This document shows, piece after piece, positions 28,999 to 38,532 of a DNA stretch of 64,000 nucleotides (the stretch's first letter is position 1; every line of letters begins with the position of its first letter). The stretch lies in contig NZ_LDPV02000021.1 of NCBI RefSeq assembly GCF_001038425.2, forward strand, positions 17,378 through 81,377, in the 5' to 3' direction. The notes under the pieces are model-generated. The model was given only the letters and a program-made list of their open reading frames with translations, was not told the DNA's origin and ran no database searches. The stretch comes from Ornithinibacillus contaminans (GTDB taxonomy: Bacteria; Bacillota; Bacilli; Bacillales; Amphibacillaceae). The translations under genes and the position numbers were made by a program.

Positions 28999-30123
28999 GT
29001 GTCAAAACGAGATTATTATGAAGTTTTAGGTGTTGATAAAGGCTCATCGAAAGAAGAGATTAAAAAGGCTTATCGTAAATTAGCGAGACAGTACCACCCT
29101 GACGTAAACAAAGAGCCAGATGCAGCGGACAAATTCAAGGAAGCGAAAGAAGCATATGAAACACTATCCAATGATCAAAAGCGTGCGCAATACGATCAGT
29201 TCGGTCATGCAGCTGGAAATCAAGGATTTGGTGGCTTTGGCGGAGCGCAGGACTTTGGTGGATTCGGTGATATATTTGATATGTTCTTTGGTGGGGGCGG
29301 AGGACGTAGACGCGATCCAAATGCGCCTCAGCAAGGTGCTGATTTACAATATACGTTAATACTATATTTTGAAGAAGCAATATTTGGTAAAGAGACTGAT
29401 ATCACAATCCCTAAAGACGAGGAGTGTGGTACATGCCATGGTTCTGGAGCGAAGCCAGGGACAAAACCAGAGACATGTTCACATTGTCATGGTAGCGGTC
29501 AATTAAATACCGAACAAAATACACCGTTTGGAAGAGTAGTAAATCGTAGAGCTTGCCATTATTGTAATGGTACAGGAAAGCTGATCAAAGAGAAATGTGC
29601 TACCTGTAATGGAAAAGGTTCTGTAAAGAAAAACAAAAAAATCCACATTAATATCCCAGCCGGTATTGACGATGGTCAACAAATTCGTGTATCTGGAAAA
29701 GGGGAGCCTGGAAAAAATGGTGGTCCAGCAGGAGATTTATATGTCGTAATTCAAGTAAGGAACCATGATTTCTTTACTCGTGAAGGCGATCATATTTTCT
29801 GTGAACTACCGTTAACATTTGCCCAAGCAGCGCTTGGTGATGAGGTAGAAGTACCGACTGTACATGGAAAGGTAAAACTAAAAGTGCCTGCTGGTACACA
29901 AACAGGTAAAACATTCCGCTTAAAAGGAAAAGGTGCACCGAACGTTAGAGGATATGGAAATGGTGATCAGCATATTAAGGTTCGTGTCGTCACACCAACA
30001 AATATAACAGACCGACAAAAAGAGCTATTACGAGAATTTAATGAAATCGCAGGAAATGAAGCGACAGAAGAACAAGAAGATTCACTGTTCCAACGCTTCA
30101 AACGAGCTTTTAAAGGGGAATAA
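28999..30123 (+). CDS. dnaJ: Chaperone DnaJ (Hsp40)
   Basis: Co-chaperone of 374 aa that hands clients to DnaK. The J domain has YHPDVN, followed by a Gly/Phe-rich linker. Four zinc-binding repeats follow in order: [24 protein letters not shown] and CATCNGKG. The C-terminal beta-sandwich domains follow. It starts with GTG, with GGGAGAG upstream. Confidence 0.97.
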   Translation: MSKRDYYEVLGVDKGSSKEEIKKAYRKLARQYHPDVNKEPDAADKFKEAKEAYETLSNDQKRAQYDQFGHAAGNQGFGGFGGAQDFGGFGDIFDMFFGGGGGRRRDPNAPQQGADLQYTLILYFEEAIFGKETDITIPKDEECGTCHGSGAKPGTKPETCSHCHGSGQLNTEQNTPFGRVVNRRACHYCNGTGKLIKEKCATCNGKGSVKKNKKIHINIPAGIDDGQQIRVSGKGEPGKNGGPAGDLYVVIQVRNHDFFTREGDHIFCELPLTFAQAALGDEVEVPTVHGKVKLKVPAGTQTGKTFRLKGKGAPNVRGYGNGDQHIKVRVVTPTNITDRQKELLREFNEIAGNEATEEQEDSLFQRFKRAFKGE

Positions 30124-30249
30124 ACGCACCTGTATGCTACAATGTGGCAAGGAAAAGTAGAAAATAAATATTTTTACCATGCACACATAATTCCTTTTTT
30201 ACTTAATAACAGCTATCTATCCAATTAAAGAAAGAAAAGAGTGAGTCCT

Positions 30250-31185
30250 TTGAAATGGTCAGAAATTTGTATCCATACAACGAACGAAGCAATTGAGCCG
30301 ATTTCAAATATTTTGCACGAAACTGGCGCAAGCGGTGTCGTAATCGAAGATCCGCTAGATTTAGTAATTGATAAAGAGCAAATGTATGGAGAAATATTTG
30401 AATTGAATGCAGATGATTATCCGAAAGAAGGCGTCTATATTAAGGCTTACTTACCCTTAAATAGCTTCTTAGGTGAAACTGTAGAGGAAATTAAACAGGC
30501 TATTAATAATTTAGTTGCTTTTGACATTGATCTCGGTTTAAACGAAATCACCTTGAGCGAGGTGCATGAAGAGGACTGGGCGACAGCATGGAAAAAATAT
30601 TATAAGCCTGTACAAATTTCTGAAAAAATTACGATCACACCAACTTGGGAAGACTACACTCCTACTTCAGAGGACGAACTTATTATTGAATTGGATCCTG
30701 GTATGGCATTTGGAACCGGGACACATCCAACAACAGTTCTTAGTATACAAGCACTAGAGAGGTATATTGAGAAGGATGATTTGGTAATCGATGTTGGTTG
30801 TGGTTCCGGTGTATTAAGTATCGCTTCAGCTTTATTAGGTGCAAAAGAAGTATTTGCCTATGATTTAGATGAAATTGCTGTCAAGAGTACACAAATAAAT
30901 GCTAAAATTAACCATGTAAACGAAAGAATTATAACCAAGCAAAATAATCTACTAAATCATGTGTCTGTTCAGGCTGATGTCATTGTCTCCAATATTCTAG
31001 CAGAAATTATTGTGCGGTTTATTGATGATGCATGGAACAATTTGCGTGATGGTGGTTATTTTATTACATCAGGAATTATTCAAGCTAAAAAGCAAATGGT
31101 ATTGGACCAGTTAGAAGAACAAGGATTTGAAATAGTGGAAGTCAATGTTTTGGATGATTGGGTTTCCGTTGTAGCAAGAAAGTAG
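30250..31185 (+). CDS. prmA: Ribosomal protein L11 methyltransferase
   Basis: A 311-aa methyltransferase that modifies lysines of L11. The N-terminal substrate domain starts with MKWSEICIHTTNEAIEPISN. The SAM motif is VIDVGCGSGVLSIASALLGA, and the catalytic-domain stretch ELDPGMAFGTGTHPTT is a hallmark. The start is set at TTG 30250 because family members begin at KWSE; the GTG at 30241 would add only three residues. It follows dnaJ, as in B. subtilis. Confidence 0.94.
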   Translation: MKWSEICIHTTNEAIEPISNILHETGASGVVIEDPLDLVIDKEQMYGEIFELNADDYPKEGVYIKAYLPLNSFLGETVEEIKQAINNLVAFDIDLGLNEITLSEVHEEDWATAWKKYYKPVQISEKITITPTWEDYTPTSEDELIIELDPGMAFGTGTHPTTVLSIQALERYIEKDDLVIDVGCGSGVLSIASALLGAKEVFAYDLDEIAVKSTQINAKINHVNERIITKQNNLLNHVSVQADVIVSNILAEIIVRFIDDAWNNLRDGGYFITSGIIQAKKQMVLDQLEEQGFEIVEVNVLDDWVSVVARK

Positions 31186-31193
31186 GTGAATAG

Positions 31194-31964
31194 ATGCAAC
31201 GATATTTTATTCCTAACACGAGCTGGAATCAGGATAACGTCCATATTACTGGAGATGATTTTCATCACATTACAAGGGTAATGCGTATGCAAATTGGGGA
31301 TACTATTATTTGTAATCAACCTACTGGTCAAGCTGCAGTCTGTAAACTAACAGAAATAGGCGATTCTTCTGTAACGGCTACTGTAATCGAATGGCTTGAC
31401 CAACAAGCGGAGCTACCGGTATTTGTAACCATTGCTCAGGGGCTACCTAAAGGGGATAAAATGGATTTAATCCTACAAAAGGGAACCGAGTTAGGTGCTA
31501 GTGCTTTTATTCCTTTTCAGGCTGCTAGATCTGTTGTGAAATGGGACGCAAAAAAAGCAGAAAAGAAATTAAGTCGCTATACTAAAATCGTAAAGGAAGC
31601 AAGTGAGCAAAGTCACCGCAATCGAATTCCTGAAGTGAAACCAGCGATGACACTGGCTGAATTAGTAACGATTGGAGAGACCTATCAAGTAAAATTAGTA
31701 GCTTATGAGGAAGAGGCGAAAACGTCTTCATACCATTCCTTTGCTACAATGGTAAGCAATTTGCAAGAGGGTGAACATGTCCTTATTTGCATAGGTCCTG
31801 AAGGTGGTTTTTCTAACCAAGAAGTTGAGACATTAAAGAAGAATGGTTTCACTCCTGTTCGATTAGGTCCAAGAATACTTCGAACAGAAACAGCCGCATT
31901 GTATGCGCTAGCAAGTATATCATATCAAATGGAAGAATTGGGGGGACAAACATGCCAACAGTAG
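31194..31964 (+). CDS. rsmE: 16S rRNA (uracil-1498-N3)-methyltransferase
   Basis: A 256-aa SPOUT-class enzyme that methylates U1498 of 16S rRNA. The trefoil-knot motifs LICIGPEGGFSNQEVE and LGPRILRTETAALYAL are complete. AGGTGAATAG precedes the ATG, 8 bases after prmA. It overlaps mtaB by 13 bases. Confidence 0.96.
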   Translation: MQRYFIPNTSWNQDNVHITGDDFHHITRVMRMQIGDTIICNQPTGQAAVCKLTEIGDSSVTATVIEWLDQQAELPVFVTIAQGLPKGDKMDLILQKGTELGASAFIPFQAARSVVKWDAKKAEKKLSRYTKIVKEASEQSHRNRIPEVKPAMTLAELVTIGETYQVKLVAYEEEAKTSSYHSFATMVSNLQEGEHVLICIGPEGGFSNQEVETLKKNGFTPVRLGPRILRTETAALYALASISYQMEELGGQTCQQ

Positions 31965-33307
31965 CATTTCATACATTAGGATGCAAAGTGAATCATTACG
32001 AAACAGAAGGAATCTGGCGCATGTTTATGGATCAGGGCTATGAGCGAGTTGATTTTGACCATGATTCTGATGTATATGTGATTAACACATGTACGGTAAC
32101 TAATTCTGGAGATAAGAAAAGCAGACAAATTATTCGTCGTGCTGTGCGAAAGAATCCAGAAGCGATTGTGTGTGTTACAGGTTGTTATGCCCAGACATCT
32201 CCAGGAGAAATTTTAGAGATTCCAGGAGTCGATATTGTTGTCGGTACACAGGATCGAAAAAATATGATTCGCTACATTGAAGAACATAAGAAAACAAGAG
32301 AGCCCATTAACGGTGTATCAAACATTATGAAAAATCGTGTGTTTGAGGAAATGGATGTACCTGAATTTACGGATAGAACCCGTGCCTCTTTAAAAATCCA
32401 AGAGGGCTGTAATAATTTCTGTACGTTCTGTATCATTCCTTGGTCGAGAGGATTACTACGTTCAAGAGATCCTGAAAGCGTTATTGTTCAAGCACAACGT
32501 CTTGTGGATGCGGGTTATAAAGAAATCGTACTAACTGGTATTCATACTGCTGGTTATGGAGAGGATTTAACCGATTATAATTTTGCGAAGCTTTTACGGG
32601 ATTTAGAAGCAAAGGTGATAGGCATAGAACGTATTCGTATTTCTTCAATCGAAGCTAGCCAAATAACGGATGAAGTCATTCAAGTATTAGATGAATCGGA
32701 GAAAATAGTACGACACTTACATATTCCGTTACAATCTGGTTCTGATACTGTATTAGCTCGTATGCGTAGAAAATATCTAACCGATTATTATTATGAAAAG
32801 GTTGAAAAAATCCGCCAAGCATTACCAGACTTAGCGATCACATCGGATGTCATTGTTGGATTCCCTGGAGAGACGGAAGAAGAATATATGGAAACCTATA
32901 ACTTTATTAAAAAAGTTGGTTATGCAGAGCTTCATGTATTTCCGTTCTCACGTAGAACAGGTACTCCTGCCGCTCGAATGGAAGATCAAGTGGATGAGGA
33001 CGTGAAGAACGAACGTGTTCAACAAATAATTGATTTATCAGAAGAACTTGCTAAGGAATATGCGTTACGCTATCAGGATGAGGTGCTAGAGGTCATTCCG
33101 GAAGAAAGTGTACTTGATGAAGAAAATCCTAACATGCTTGTAGGGTACACTGATAATTACCTCAAGGTGAAATTCGAAGGTAGCCAGGATATGATAGGAA
33201 AGATTGTACGCGTGAAAATAACTAAATCGGGTTACCCTTACAACGAAGGTATTTTCGTTCGTGTTATGGATAATGCGACCCATGCAAAAATGAAAGCAAA
33301 TGCCTAG
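31952..33307 (+). CDS. mtaB: tRNA-A37 methylthiotransferase MtaB
   Basis: A 451-aa radical SAM enzyme that converts t6A to ms2t6A at tRNA position 37. The N-terminal cluster domain has TLGCKVNHYETE, INTCTVTNSG and GCYAQ. The radical SAM motif is CNNFCTFC, followed by IIPWSRG. A C-terminal TRAM domain follows. GGGGGG precedes the ATG inside rsmE. Confidence 0.95.
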   Translation: MPTVAFHTLGCKVNHYETEGIWRMFMDQGYERVDFDHDSDVYVINTCTVTNSGDKKSRQIIRRAVRKNPEAIVCVTGCYAQTSPGEILEIPGVDIVVGTQDRKNMIRYIEEHKKTREPINGVSNIMKNRVFEEMDVPEFTDRTRASLKIQEGCNNFCTFCIIPWSRGLLRSRDPESVIVQAQRLVDAGYKEIVLTGIHTAGYGEDLTDYNFAKLLRDLEAKVIGIERIRISSIEASQITDEVIQVLDESEKIVRHLHIPLQSGSDTVLARMRRKYLTDYYYEKVEKIRQALPDLAITSDVIVGFPGETEEEYMETYNFIKKVGYAELHVFPFSRRTGTPAARMEDQVDEDVKNERVQQIIDLSEELAKEYALRYQDEVLEVIPEESVLDEENPNMLVGYTDNYLKVKFEGSQDMIGKIVRVKITKSGYPYNEGIFVRVMDNATHAKMKANA

Positions 33308-33328
33308 TCGATGAGACTAGGTTTTTTT
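33303..33328 (+). terminator. Terminator after mtaB
   Basis: CCTAGTC (33303-33309) and GACTAGG (33315-33321) form a 7-bp stem followed by TTTTTTT. The first arm overlaps the mtaB stop. Confidence 0.88.
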
Positions 33329-33471
33329 ATGGATTACTGACCATTACACTCTAACCAATAAAAATTTTATATCAAACGAATAATCTTTCCGCTAATGGGA
33401 ATAGCTTTTTTATGTAATAAATGCTATTATACGAAGAGGTACGTACAACTTAAGAAGGGATGTAATGATAC

Positions 33472-34143
33472 ATGATAAACGATATTGCAAGCTATATTGA
33501 TCATACTGTGCTTAAACCTGAGACAACAAAAGAGACTATTTTACAAATTGTGAAGGAAGCTAAAGAATATGAATTTGCTTCTGTTTGTGTGAATCCACAT
33601 TGGGTTCCATTTTGCTATGATTATTTAAAAGATACCAATGTAAAGGTATGTACGGTAATTGGTTTTCCGTTAGGGGCAACATCAACTGCTACTAAGGTTT
33701 TCGAAACGAAGCAAGCTATTAGTGATGGTGCAACTGAAGTGGATATGGTCATTAATATTGGTGAGCTTAAAGCTAATAATGATGCATTTGTGAAACAAGA
33801 TATCCAAGCAGTTGTTGAAGCTGCTAAAGGAAAAGCACTTACGAAAGTAATCATCGAAACATCACTACTTACAGAAGATGAAAAGGTGAGAGCATGTCAG
33901 CTAGCAAAAGAAGTAGGCGCTGATTTTGTGAAAACTTCTACAGGTTTTTCTGGTGGTGGCGCAACAGTAGCTGATATCACGTTAATGCGGAAAACAGTTG
34001 GCCCTGATATGGGCGTTAAGGCTTCTGGAGGAGTTCGTGATTTAGCGTCTGCAGAAGCGATGATAAATGCTGGTGCAACACGGATTGGCGCAAGTGCTGG
34101 AGTCGATATCGTTAATGGAAACAAGGGAACTTCTGACTACTAA
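33472..34143 (+). CDS. deoC: Deoxyribose-phosphate aldolase
   Basis: Splits deoxyribose 5-phosphate into acetaldehyde and glyceraldehyde 3-phosphate in deoxynucleoside catabolism. The product is 223 aa. DHTVLKPE opens the barrel, [16 protein letters not shown] carries the Schiff-base lysine, and [11 protein letters not shown] carries the second lysine. AAGGGATG precedes the ATG. It stands as a single gene, not in a deo-nupC-pdp operon. Confidence 0.96.
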   Translation: MINDIASYIDHTVLKPETTKETILQIVKEAKEYEFASVCVNPHWVPFCYDYLKDTNVKVCTVIGFPLGATSTATKVFETKQAISDGATEVDMVINIGELKANNDAFVKQDIQAVVEAAKGKALTKVIIETSLLTEDEKVRACQLAKEVGADFVKTSTGFSGGGATVADITLMRKTVGPDMGVKASGGVRDLASAEAMINAGATRIGASAGVDIVNGNKGTSDY

Positions 34144-34167
34144 TTAAAAAACGTTCGAAATAATGAG

Positions 34168-34196
34168 TTGACCGATGAATAGGTATATATTATAAT
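34168..34196 (+). promoter_or_regulatory. Sigma-A promoter of rpsU
   Basis: TTGACC (34168-34173), a 17-base spacer and a perfect TATAAT (34191-34196), about 68 bases before rpsU. Confidence 0.85.
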
Positions 34197-34263
34197 TACA
34201 AAAGGCATGTAATATAGGATGCCGATAGAATCTGTTTTATGCTTCGGAGGGAGGGAAATTAGC

Positions 34264-34440
34264 ATGTCAAATACAACTCGCGTTCGTAAAAACGAGTCTC
34301 TTGAGGATGCTCTTCGTCGCTTTAAGCGTAGTGTGTCAAAAAGTGGTACACTACAAGAATATCGCAAGCGTGAACACTATGAAAAACCTAGCGTTCGTCG
34401 TAAAAAGAAATCTGAAGCTGCTAGAAAGCGTAAATTCTAA
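34264..34440 (+). CDS. rpsU: 30S ribosomal protein S21
   Basis: A 58-aa very basic protein of the small subunit. [19 protein letters not shown] and [18 protein letters not shown] are typical. The ATG at 34264 has CGGAGGGAGGG upstream. It is followed 15 bases later by yqeY, the usual partner. Confidence 0.97.
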   Translation: MSNTTRVRKNESLEDALRRFKRSVSKSGTLQEYRKREHYEKPSVRRKKKSEAARKRKF

Positions 34441-34455
34441 AGAAGGTGTAAGAAG

Positions 34456-34902
34456 TTGTCATTATTGACTCAGTTGAACAATGATATGAAGCAAGCAATG
34501 AAGAATAAGGATAAGGAAAAACTTAGCGTTATTCGCATGGTTAAAGCTTCATTACAGAACGAATCGATAAAGCTTGGTAAAAGTGAATTATCGGAAGACG
34601 AAGATTTATCAATTTTATCAAGAGAATTAAAGCAAAGAAAAGATTCCCTCCAAGAATTTAAATCAGCTGGACGCGATGATCTTGTTGAAAAACTTGAAAT
34701 GGAAATCAAAATTATTCAAGAATATATGCCTGAACAGCTTTCAGATGAAGAGCTTTCGGCAATAGTTCAAGAAACGATTCAGGAAACTGGTGCATCTTCA
34801 AAAAAAGATATGGGTAAAGTAATGAGTGCAATCATGCCTAAGGTTAAAGGAAAGGCAGATGGCTCAACAATTAATAAATTAGTTCAAGAATTCTTGAACT
34901 AA
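34456..34902 (+). CDS. yqeY: GatB/YqeY domain protein
   Basis: A 148-aa helical protein related to the tail domain of GatB, the tRNA amidotransferase subunit. The conserved stretches are [31 protein letters not shown] and [20 protein letters not shown] role with tRNA is presumed from the domain but not shown. It starts with TTG, with AGAAGGTG upstream. Confidence 0.93.
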   Translation: MSLLTQLNNDMKQAMKNKDKEKLSVIRMVKASLQNESIKLGKSELSEDEDLSILSRELKQRKDSLQEFKSAGRDDLVEKLEMEIKIIQEYMPEQLSDEELSAIVQETIQETGASSKKDMGKVMSAIMPKVKGKADGSTINKLVQEFLN

Positions 34903-34915
34903 ATGAACCCTTAAG

Positions 34916-34949
34916 AAAATCCTTGTCATTAGGCAAGGATTTTTATTTT
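34916..34949 (+). terminator. Terminator after yqeY
   Basis: AAAATCCTTG and CAAGGATTTT form a 10-bp stem with an 8-base loop, followed by a T-rich tail. Confidence 0.87.
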
Positions 34950-35068
34950 CTCCAACTAGTTATTCTTCATACACGCAAATTGTGTAGAACTTCCTTATTT
35001 CCCTATGTTATGTCCAGCTTATATGATACTATTTACTTAGAGGCGAATACCTTATCAAAACAAATTTT

Positions 35069-35095
35069 TGAAACCTAATAAATTCGTGATTCGTA
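35069..35095 (+). promoter_or_regulatory. Sigma-W-type promoter of nfeD-floA
   Basis: TGAAAC (35069-35074), a 17-base spacer and CGTA (35092-35095) match the ECF sigma-W consensus. In B. subtilis yqeZ-yqfA-yqfB is a sigma-W operon induced by cell-envelope stress, which supports the call. Confidence 0.8.
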
Positions 35096-35126
35096 TAAAT
35101 ACTATGAAAAGGAGGTGTAATAGTTA

Positions 35127-36455
35127 TTGATGAAACGTCTGACGGTTTATACTTCCATGTTAATTATTTTCGTATCCTTTTTAAGTATACATAATGATTT
35201 GGTCGTACAAGCAGACAGTGATGGTGGTGGAAAACTAGTCTATGTAATTCCAATAGAGGATGATGTTGAAAGAGGACTTGAGGCCTTCTTATCCCGAACA
35301 ACTGGGGAAGCAATAGAGGAGGGGGCAGACCATATCATCTTTGAAATTAACACTCCTGGCGGTAGTGTAGAAGCTGCCGATAATATAGGAACGATTATTT
35401 CTAATCTTACGGTACCAACCACCTCATTTGTTATTAGTGAAGCACTATCTGCGGGCTCCTACATAGCACTACATACAGATACCATTTATATGACGCCCAG
35501 AGCAAGGATGGGTGCTAGTGGTGTGATTAATTCAGATGGAACGGCCGCAGATAAAAAGGCGCAATCAGCTTGGTTAAAAGCGATGACTAGTGCCGCAGAG
35601 TCAAATGGAAGAGATCCCCTATACGCAGCTGCAATGGCGGATTCTAGTATCGATTTACCAGAGTTGAACGCAAAAGAGGGAGATTTTCTAACCTTAACAC
35701 CAAATGAAGCGGTTCAGGTTGGATATGCGGAAGGCATTGTGTCAGATCGTACGGAATTACTGTATGAACTTGGGTTAGCCAATGCAACTGTAGTGGAAAA
35801 AGAAGTAACATTTGCAGAAAGTGTTGCCCGTTTTATTACCAATCCAATTGTAGTACCAATACTATTATCTCTAGCGAGTCTCGGGCTAATAGTTGAGCTA
35901 TATTCTCCTGGTTTTGGTGTTCCTGGATCAATTGGCTTAATTTCACTTGTCTTATTCTTTTACGGTCATTTTGTAGCTGGCTTAGCAGGGATGGAAGCCA
36001 TAATTTTATTAGTAATCGGGATTGGATTAATCATAGCGGAAATCTTTATACCTGGTGGTATTTTAGGTGTAATCGGAATTGGTGCTGTAATTGGCTCCTT
36101 GTTTATGTCAGGTGCCAGCATTAGTAATATGACAATGAGTATTGCCATTGCATTTTTAGTCGCAATTATCGCTTCAGTAATCTTGTTTAGAAGAATTGGC
36201 TTAGATAAAGGGATTTTTAGACATGTTATATTGCGAGATCGAACCACTACTGAACTAGGCTATGTTTCCAATGAAAATAGACTCGATTTAATTGGAATGG
36301 AAGGTATTACAGTAACTGCATTACGGCCATCAGGTATGGCAGTCATTAATAATGAGCGGATTGATGTTATTTCAGAAGGTAGTTTCATTCCGGCTAATGC
36401 GAAGGTTAAGGTCGTAAAGGTTGAAGGTGTTCGAGTAGTTGTAAGAGGATTATAA
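35127..36455 (+). CDS. yqeZ: NfeD-family membrane serine protease-like protein YqeZ
   Basis: A 442-aa protein. A signal-like N-terminal helix is followed by a ClpP-like (SppA-type) domain with EINTPGGSVEAAD and SEALSAGSYIAL, which holds the nucleophile-type serine. A block of membrane helices follows, then a C-terminal OB-fold NfeD domain. It is the standard partner of flotillin-like FloA and has a role in membrane lipid domains and antimicrobial resistance. The start is TTG behind GGAGGTG; the next codon is an ATG that could also be used. Confidence 0.92.
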   Translation: MMKRLTVYTSMLIIFVSFLSIHNDLVVQADSDGGGKLVYVIPIEDDVERGLEAFLSRTTGEAIEEGADHIIFEINTPGGSVEAADNIGTIISNLTVPTTSFVISEALSAGSYIALHTDTIYMTPRARMGASGVINSDGTAADKKAQSAWLKAMTSAAESNGRDPLYAAAMADSSIDLPELNAKEGDFLTLTPNEAVQVGYAEGIVSDRTELLYELGLANATVVEKEVTFAESVARFITNPIVVPILLSLASLGLIVELYSPGFGVPGSIGLISLVLFFYGHFVAGLAGMEAIILLVIGIGLIIAEIFIPGGILGVIGIGAVIGSLFMSGASISNMTMSIAIAFLVAIIASVILFRRIGLDKGIFRHVILRDRTTTELGYVSNENRLDLIGMEGITVTALRPSGMAVINNERIDVISEGSFIPANAKVKVVKVEGVRVVVRGL

Positions 36456-36502
36456 AGTTACCAAGTAACTTATAATATAAATTATTTTTAGGGAGGAAAT
36501 AA

Positions 36503-37495
36503 ATGATGGATCAAAGTATAATTTTACCAGTAATTTTGATTGCGGTAATTTTGATTGCAATTGCAATCTTGTTTACATTTATACCTGTGGCACTATGGAT
36601 CAGCGCATTAGCGGCTGGTGTTCGAGTAGGGATTTTACAATTAGTGGGGATGCGTTTACGTCGCGTTGTACCAAATCGTGTAATTAACCCGCTAATTAAA
36701 TCGCATAAAGCAGGACTTGATGTAAAAACGAATCAATTAGAAAGCCACTATTTAGCTGGTGGTAATGTGGACCGTGTTGTAAATGCATTAATCGCAGCAC
36801 ATCGTGCCAACATTGAATTATCGTTTGAACGTGCAGCTGCAATTGATCTAGCCGGCCGTGACGTGTTAGAAGCAGTTCAAATGAGTGTTAATCCTAAAGT
36901 AATCGAAACACCATTTATTGCTGGTATTGCGATGGATGGAATCGAAGTAAAGGCATTAGCTAGAATTACAGTACGTGCTAACATTGATCGACTTGTTGGG
37001 GGTGCTGGTGAAGAAACAATCATCGCCCGTGTAGGTGAAGGTGTTGTAAGTACAATTGGTAGCTCTGAAACTCATGCAAAGGTATTAGAAAATCCGGATT
37101 CTATCTCACATACTGTACTGTCGAAAGGTCTGGATGCTGGTACAGCATTTGAAATTCTATCGATTGATATTGCAGATGTTGATATCGGCAAGAACATCGG
37201 AGCGATTTTACAAACCGATCAAGCTGAAGCAGATAAAAATATTGCACAAGCGAAAGCGGAAGAACGACGCGCGATGGCTGTTGCCCAAGAACAAGAAATG
37301 GTTGCCCGCGTACAAGAAATGCGCGCTAAAGTTGTGGAAGCAGAAGCAGAAGTACCACTTGCACTTGCAGAAGCACTTCGAACTGGGAAATTAGGCGTTA
37401 TGGACTACTTAAATTATGAAAATATCAATGCAGATACAGATATGCGTGACTCCATTGGTAAACTTTCAAAAGAAAATAATGATGAAAACAAGTAA
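36503..37495 (+). CDS. floA: Flotillin-like protein FloA
   Basis: A 330-aa membrane scaffold of functional membrane microdomains. An N-terminal hydrophobic hairpin (residues 7-40) is followed by the SPFH-like domain ([19 protein letters not shown]) and an Ala/Glu-rich coiled-coil ([18 protein letters not shown]). It controls membrane fluidity and aids kinase signalling in B. subtilis. AGGGAGG precedes the ATG. It is probably co-transcribed with yqeZ from the sigma-W-type promoter. Confidence 0.95.
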   Translation: MMDQSIILPVILIAVILIAIAILFTFIPVALWISALAAGVRVGILQLVGMRLRRVVPNRVINPLIKSHKAGLDVKTNQLESHYLAGGNVDRVVNALIAAHRANIELSFERAAAIDLAGRDVLEAVQMSVNPKVIETPFIAGIAMDGIEVKALARITVRANIDRLVGGAGEETIIARVGEGVVSTIGSSETHAKVLENPDSISHTVLSKGLDAGTAFEILSIDIADVDIGKNIGAILQTDQAEADKNIAQAKAEERRAMAVAQEQEMVARVQEMRAKVVEAEAEVPLALAEALRTGKLGVMDYLNYENINADTDMRDSIGKLSKENNDENK

Positions 37496-37531
37496 CGAAA
37501 TACAAAACATCGATAGGAAGGGGGAATAAAT

Positions 37532-38035
37532 TTGGAAGGATTATTACAGTTTTTACCATTAATCGCAATTGCGATAGCTGGAATATATAAAGCGTTAAAG
37601 GGTGAAGAGTCTAATAAAGCTGAAACACAAACGTCGAAGCCTAGACAAACTACCCAAAGAACAAATCCAACCAGTACCCCTTCTAGAGCTAATACGAGAC
37701 AGACACCGGCTTATGAAACTATAAAACCAAGTGTATCCGTTGAAGAAGAGCAGAAGCAGCAATTAGAACGATTGGCGAGCAGTATGAATACAAGTGTTGC
37801 TAAAGCAAGCACCATTCATCGAAAAGATTTGTCCCTTGGTACAGTCATACAGGATGAGATTAAACACCATGGCGCTGAATCTGGGTCTGGTAACCAGGAA
37901 CAATTTAAAAGACAAATGAAAAAACGACTAAGTGGTGAAGGATTTGTTTATGGTGTCATTATGTCTGAGGTACTTGGCCCACCAAGAGCAAGAAAGCCTT
38001 ATCGTAATGTATTAATGGAGCGAAAAAATAAATAG
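37532..38035 (+). CDS. yqfB: YqfB-like small membrane-anchored protein
   Basis: A 167-aa protein. A single N-terminal helix (LLQFLPLIAIAIAGIYKAL) is followed by a Thr/Gln-rich flexible part, then a conserved tail SGEGFVYGVIMSEVLGPPRA. It starts with TTG behind GGAAGGGGG, 36 bases after floA, and is the last gene of the sigma-W-type operon. I identify it as YqfB mainly from position. It may belong to the flotillin system, but no function is established. Confidence 0.65.
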   Translation: MEGLLQFLPLIAIAIAGIYKALKGEESNKAETQTSKPRQTTQRTNPTSTPSRANTRQTPAYETIKPSVSVEEEQKQQLERLASSMNTSVAKASTIHRKDLSLGTVIQDEIKHHGAESGSGNQEQFKRQMKKRLSGEGFVYGVIMSEVLGPPRARKPYRNVLMERKNK

Positions 38036-38090
38036 TAACGTGTAAGTAATTGCATAAAATAACTATGCAAATAGAATAGTTTAACTAATT

Positions 38091-38128
38091 AACCCAAAAG
38101 CAGGAATAGCTGCTTTTGGGTTTTTTAT
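38091..38128 (+). terminator. Terminator of the yqeZ-floA-yqfB operon
   Basis: AACCCAAAAGCAG (38091-38103) and CTGCTTTTGGGTT (38110-38122) form a perfect 13-bp stem followed by TTTT. Confidence 0.93.
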
Positions 38129-38182
38129 TGTTCTTATCTGTTTTGATTATTCATAAATATGTATGTGAGAGGGGGCTGCACA

Positions 38183-38464
38183 GTGAAGAAATTGCAACAA
38201 CTATTACGACCTTGGCTAGTAAAGTATCTGGCACTGCCTTCCGACGTTGTCATGGAACTTCCTAGAATGACGATCATTGGACAACTACATGTGTATATTG
38301 AAAATCATAAAGGACTATCGGTATTTACAGATAAAGAGTTAACACTTAAGACGACAAATGGCTACATCCAAATATTAGGTTCTTCCTTTGTCTTAAAGCA
38401 GATGTTACCAGAGGAGATATTGTTAGAAGGTAAAATCACAGAGGTTAAGTTTATACCAAAATAA
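38183..38464 (+). CDS. yqfC: Sporulation protein YqfC
   Basis: A 93-aa YabP/YqfC-family protein. The conserved part is LPSDVVMELPRMTIIGQLHVYIENHKGL. B. subtilis yqfC-yqfD is transcribed in the mother cell under sigma-E. The GTG at 38183 is chosen because GAGAGGGGG (38166-38174) lies 8 bases upstream. Confidence 0.88.
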   Translation: MKKLQQLLRPWLVKYLALPSDVVMELPRMTIIGQLHVYIENHKGLSVFTDKELTLKTTNGYIQILGSSFVLKQMLPEEILLEGKITEVKFIPK

Positions 38465-38532
38465 ACTTTCCATACAGTTGCAGTAGATTTGGGTGATTTA
38501 TTCCTGATATTTACAAAACCAGGGGGATTTCA

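Noticed and set aside
38050..38070. The inverted repeat TTGCATA/TATGCAA after the YqfB-like gene
   Set aside because: It is short and lies just before a much stronger terminator; no separate role is supported.
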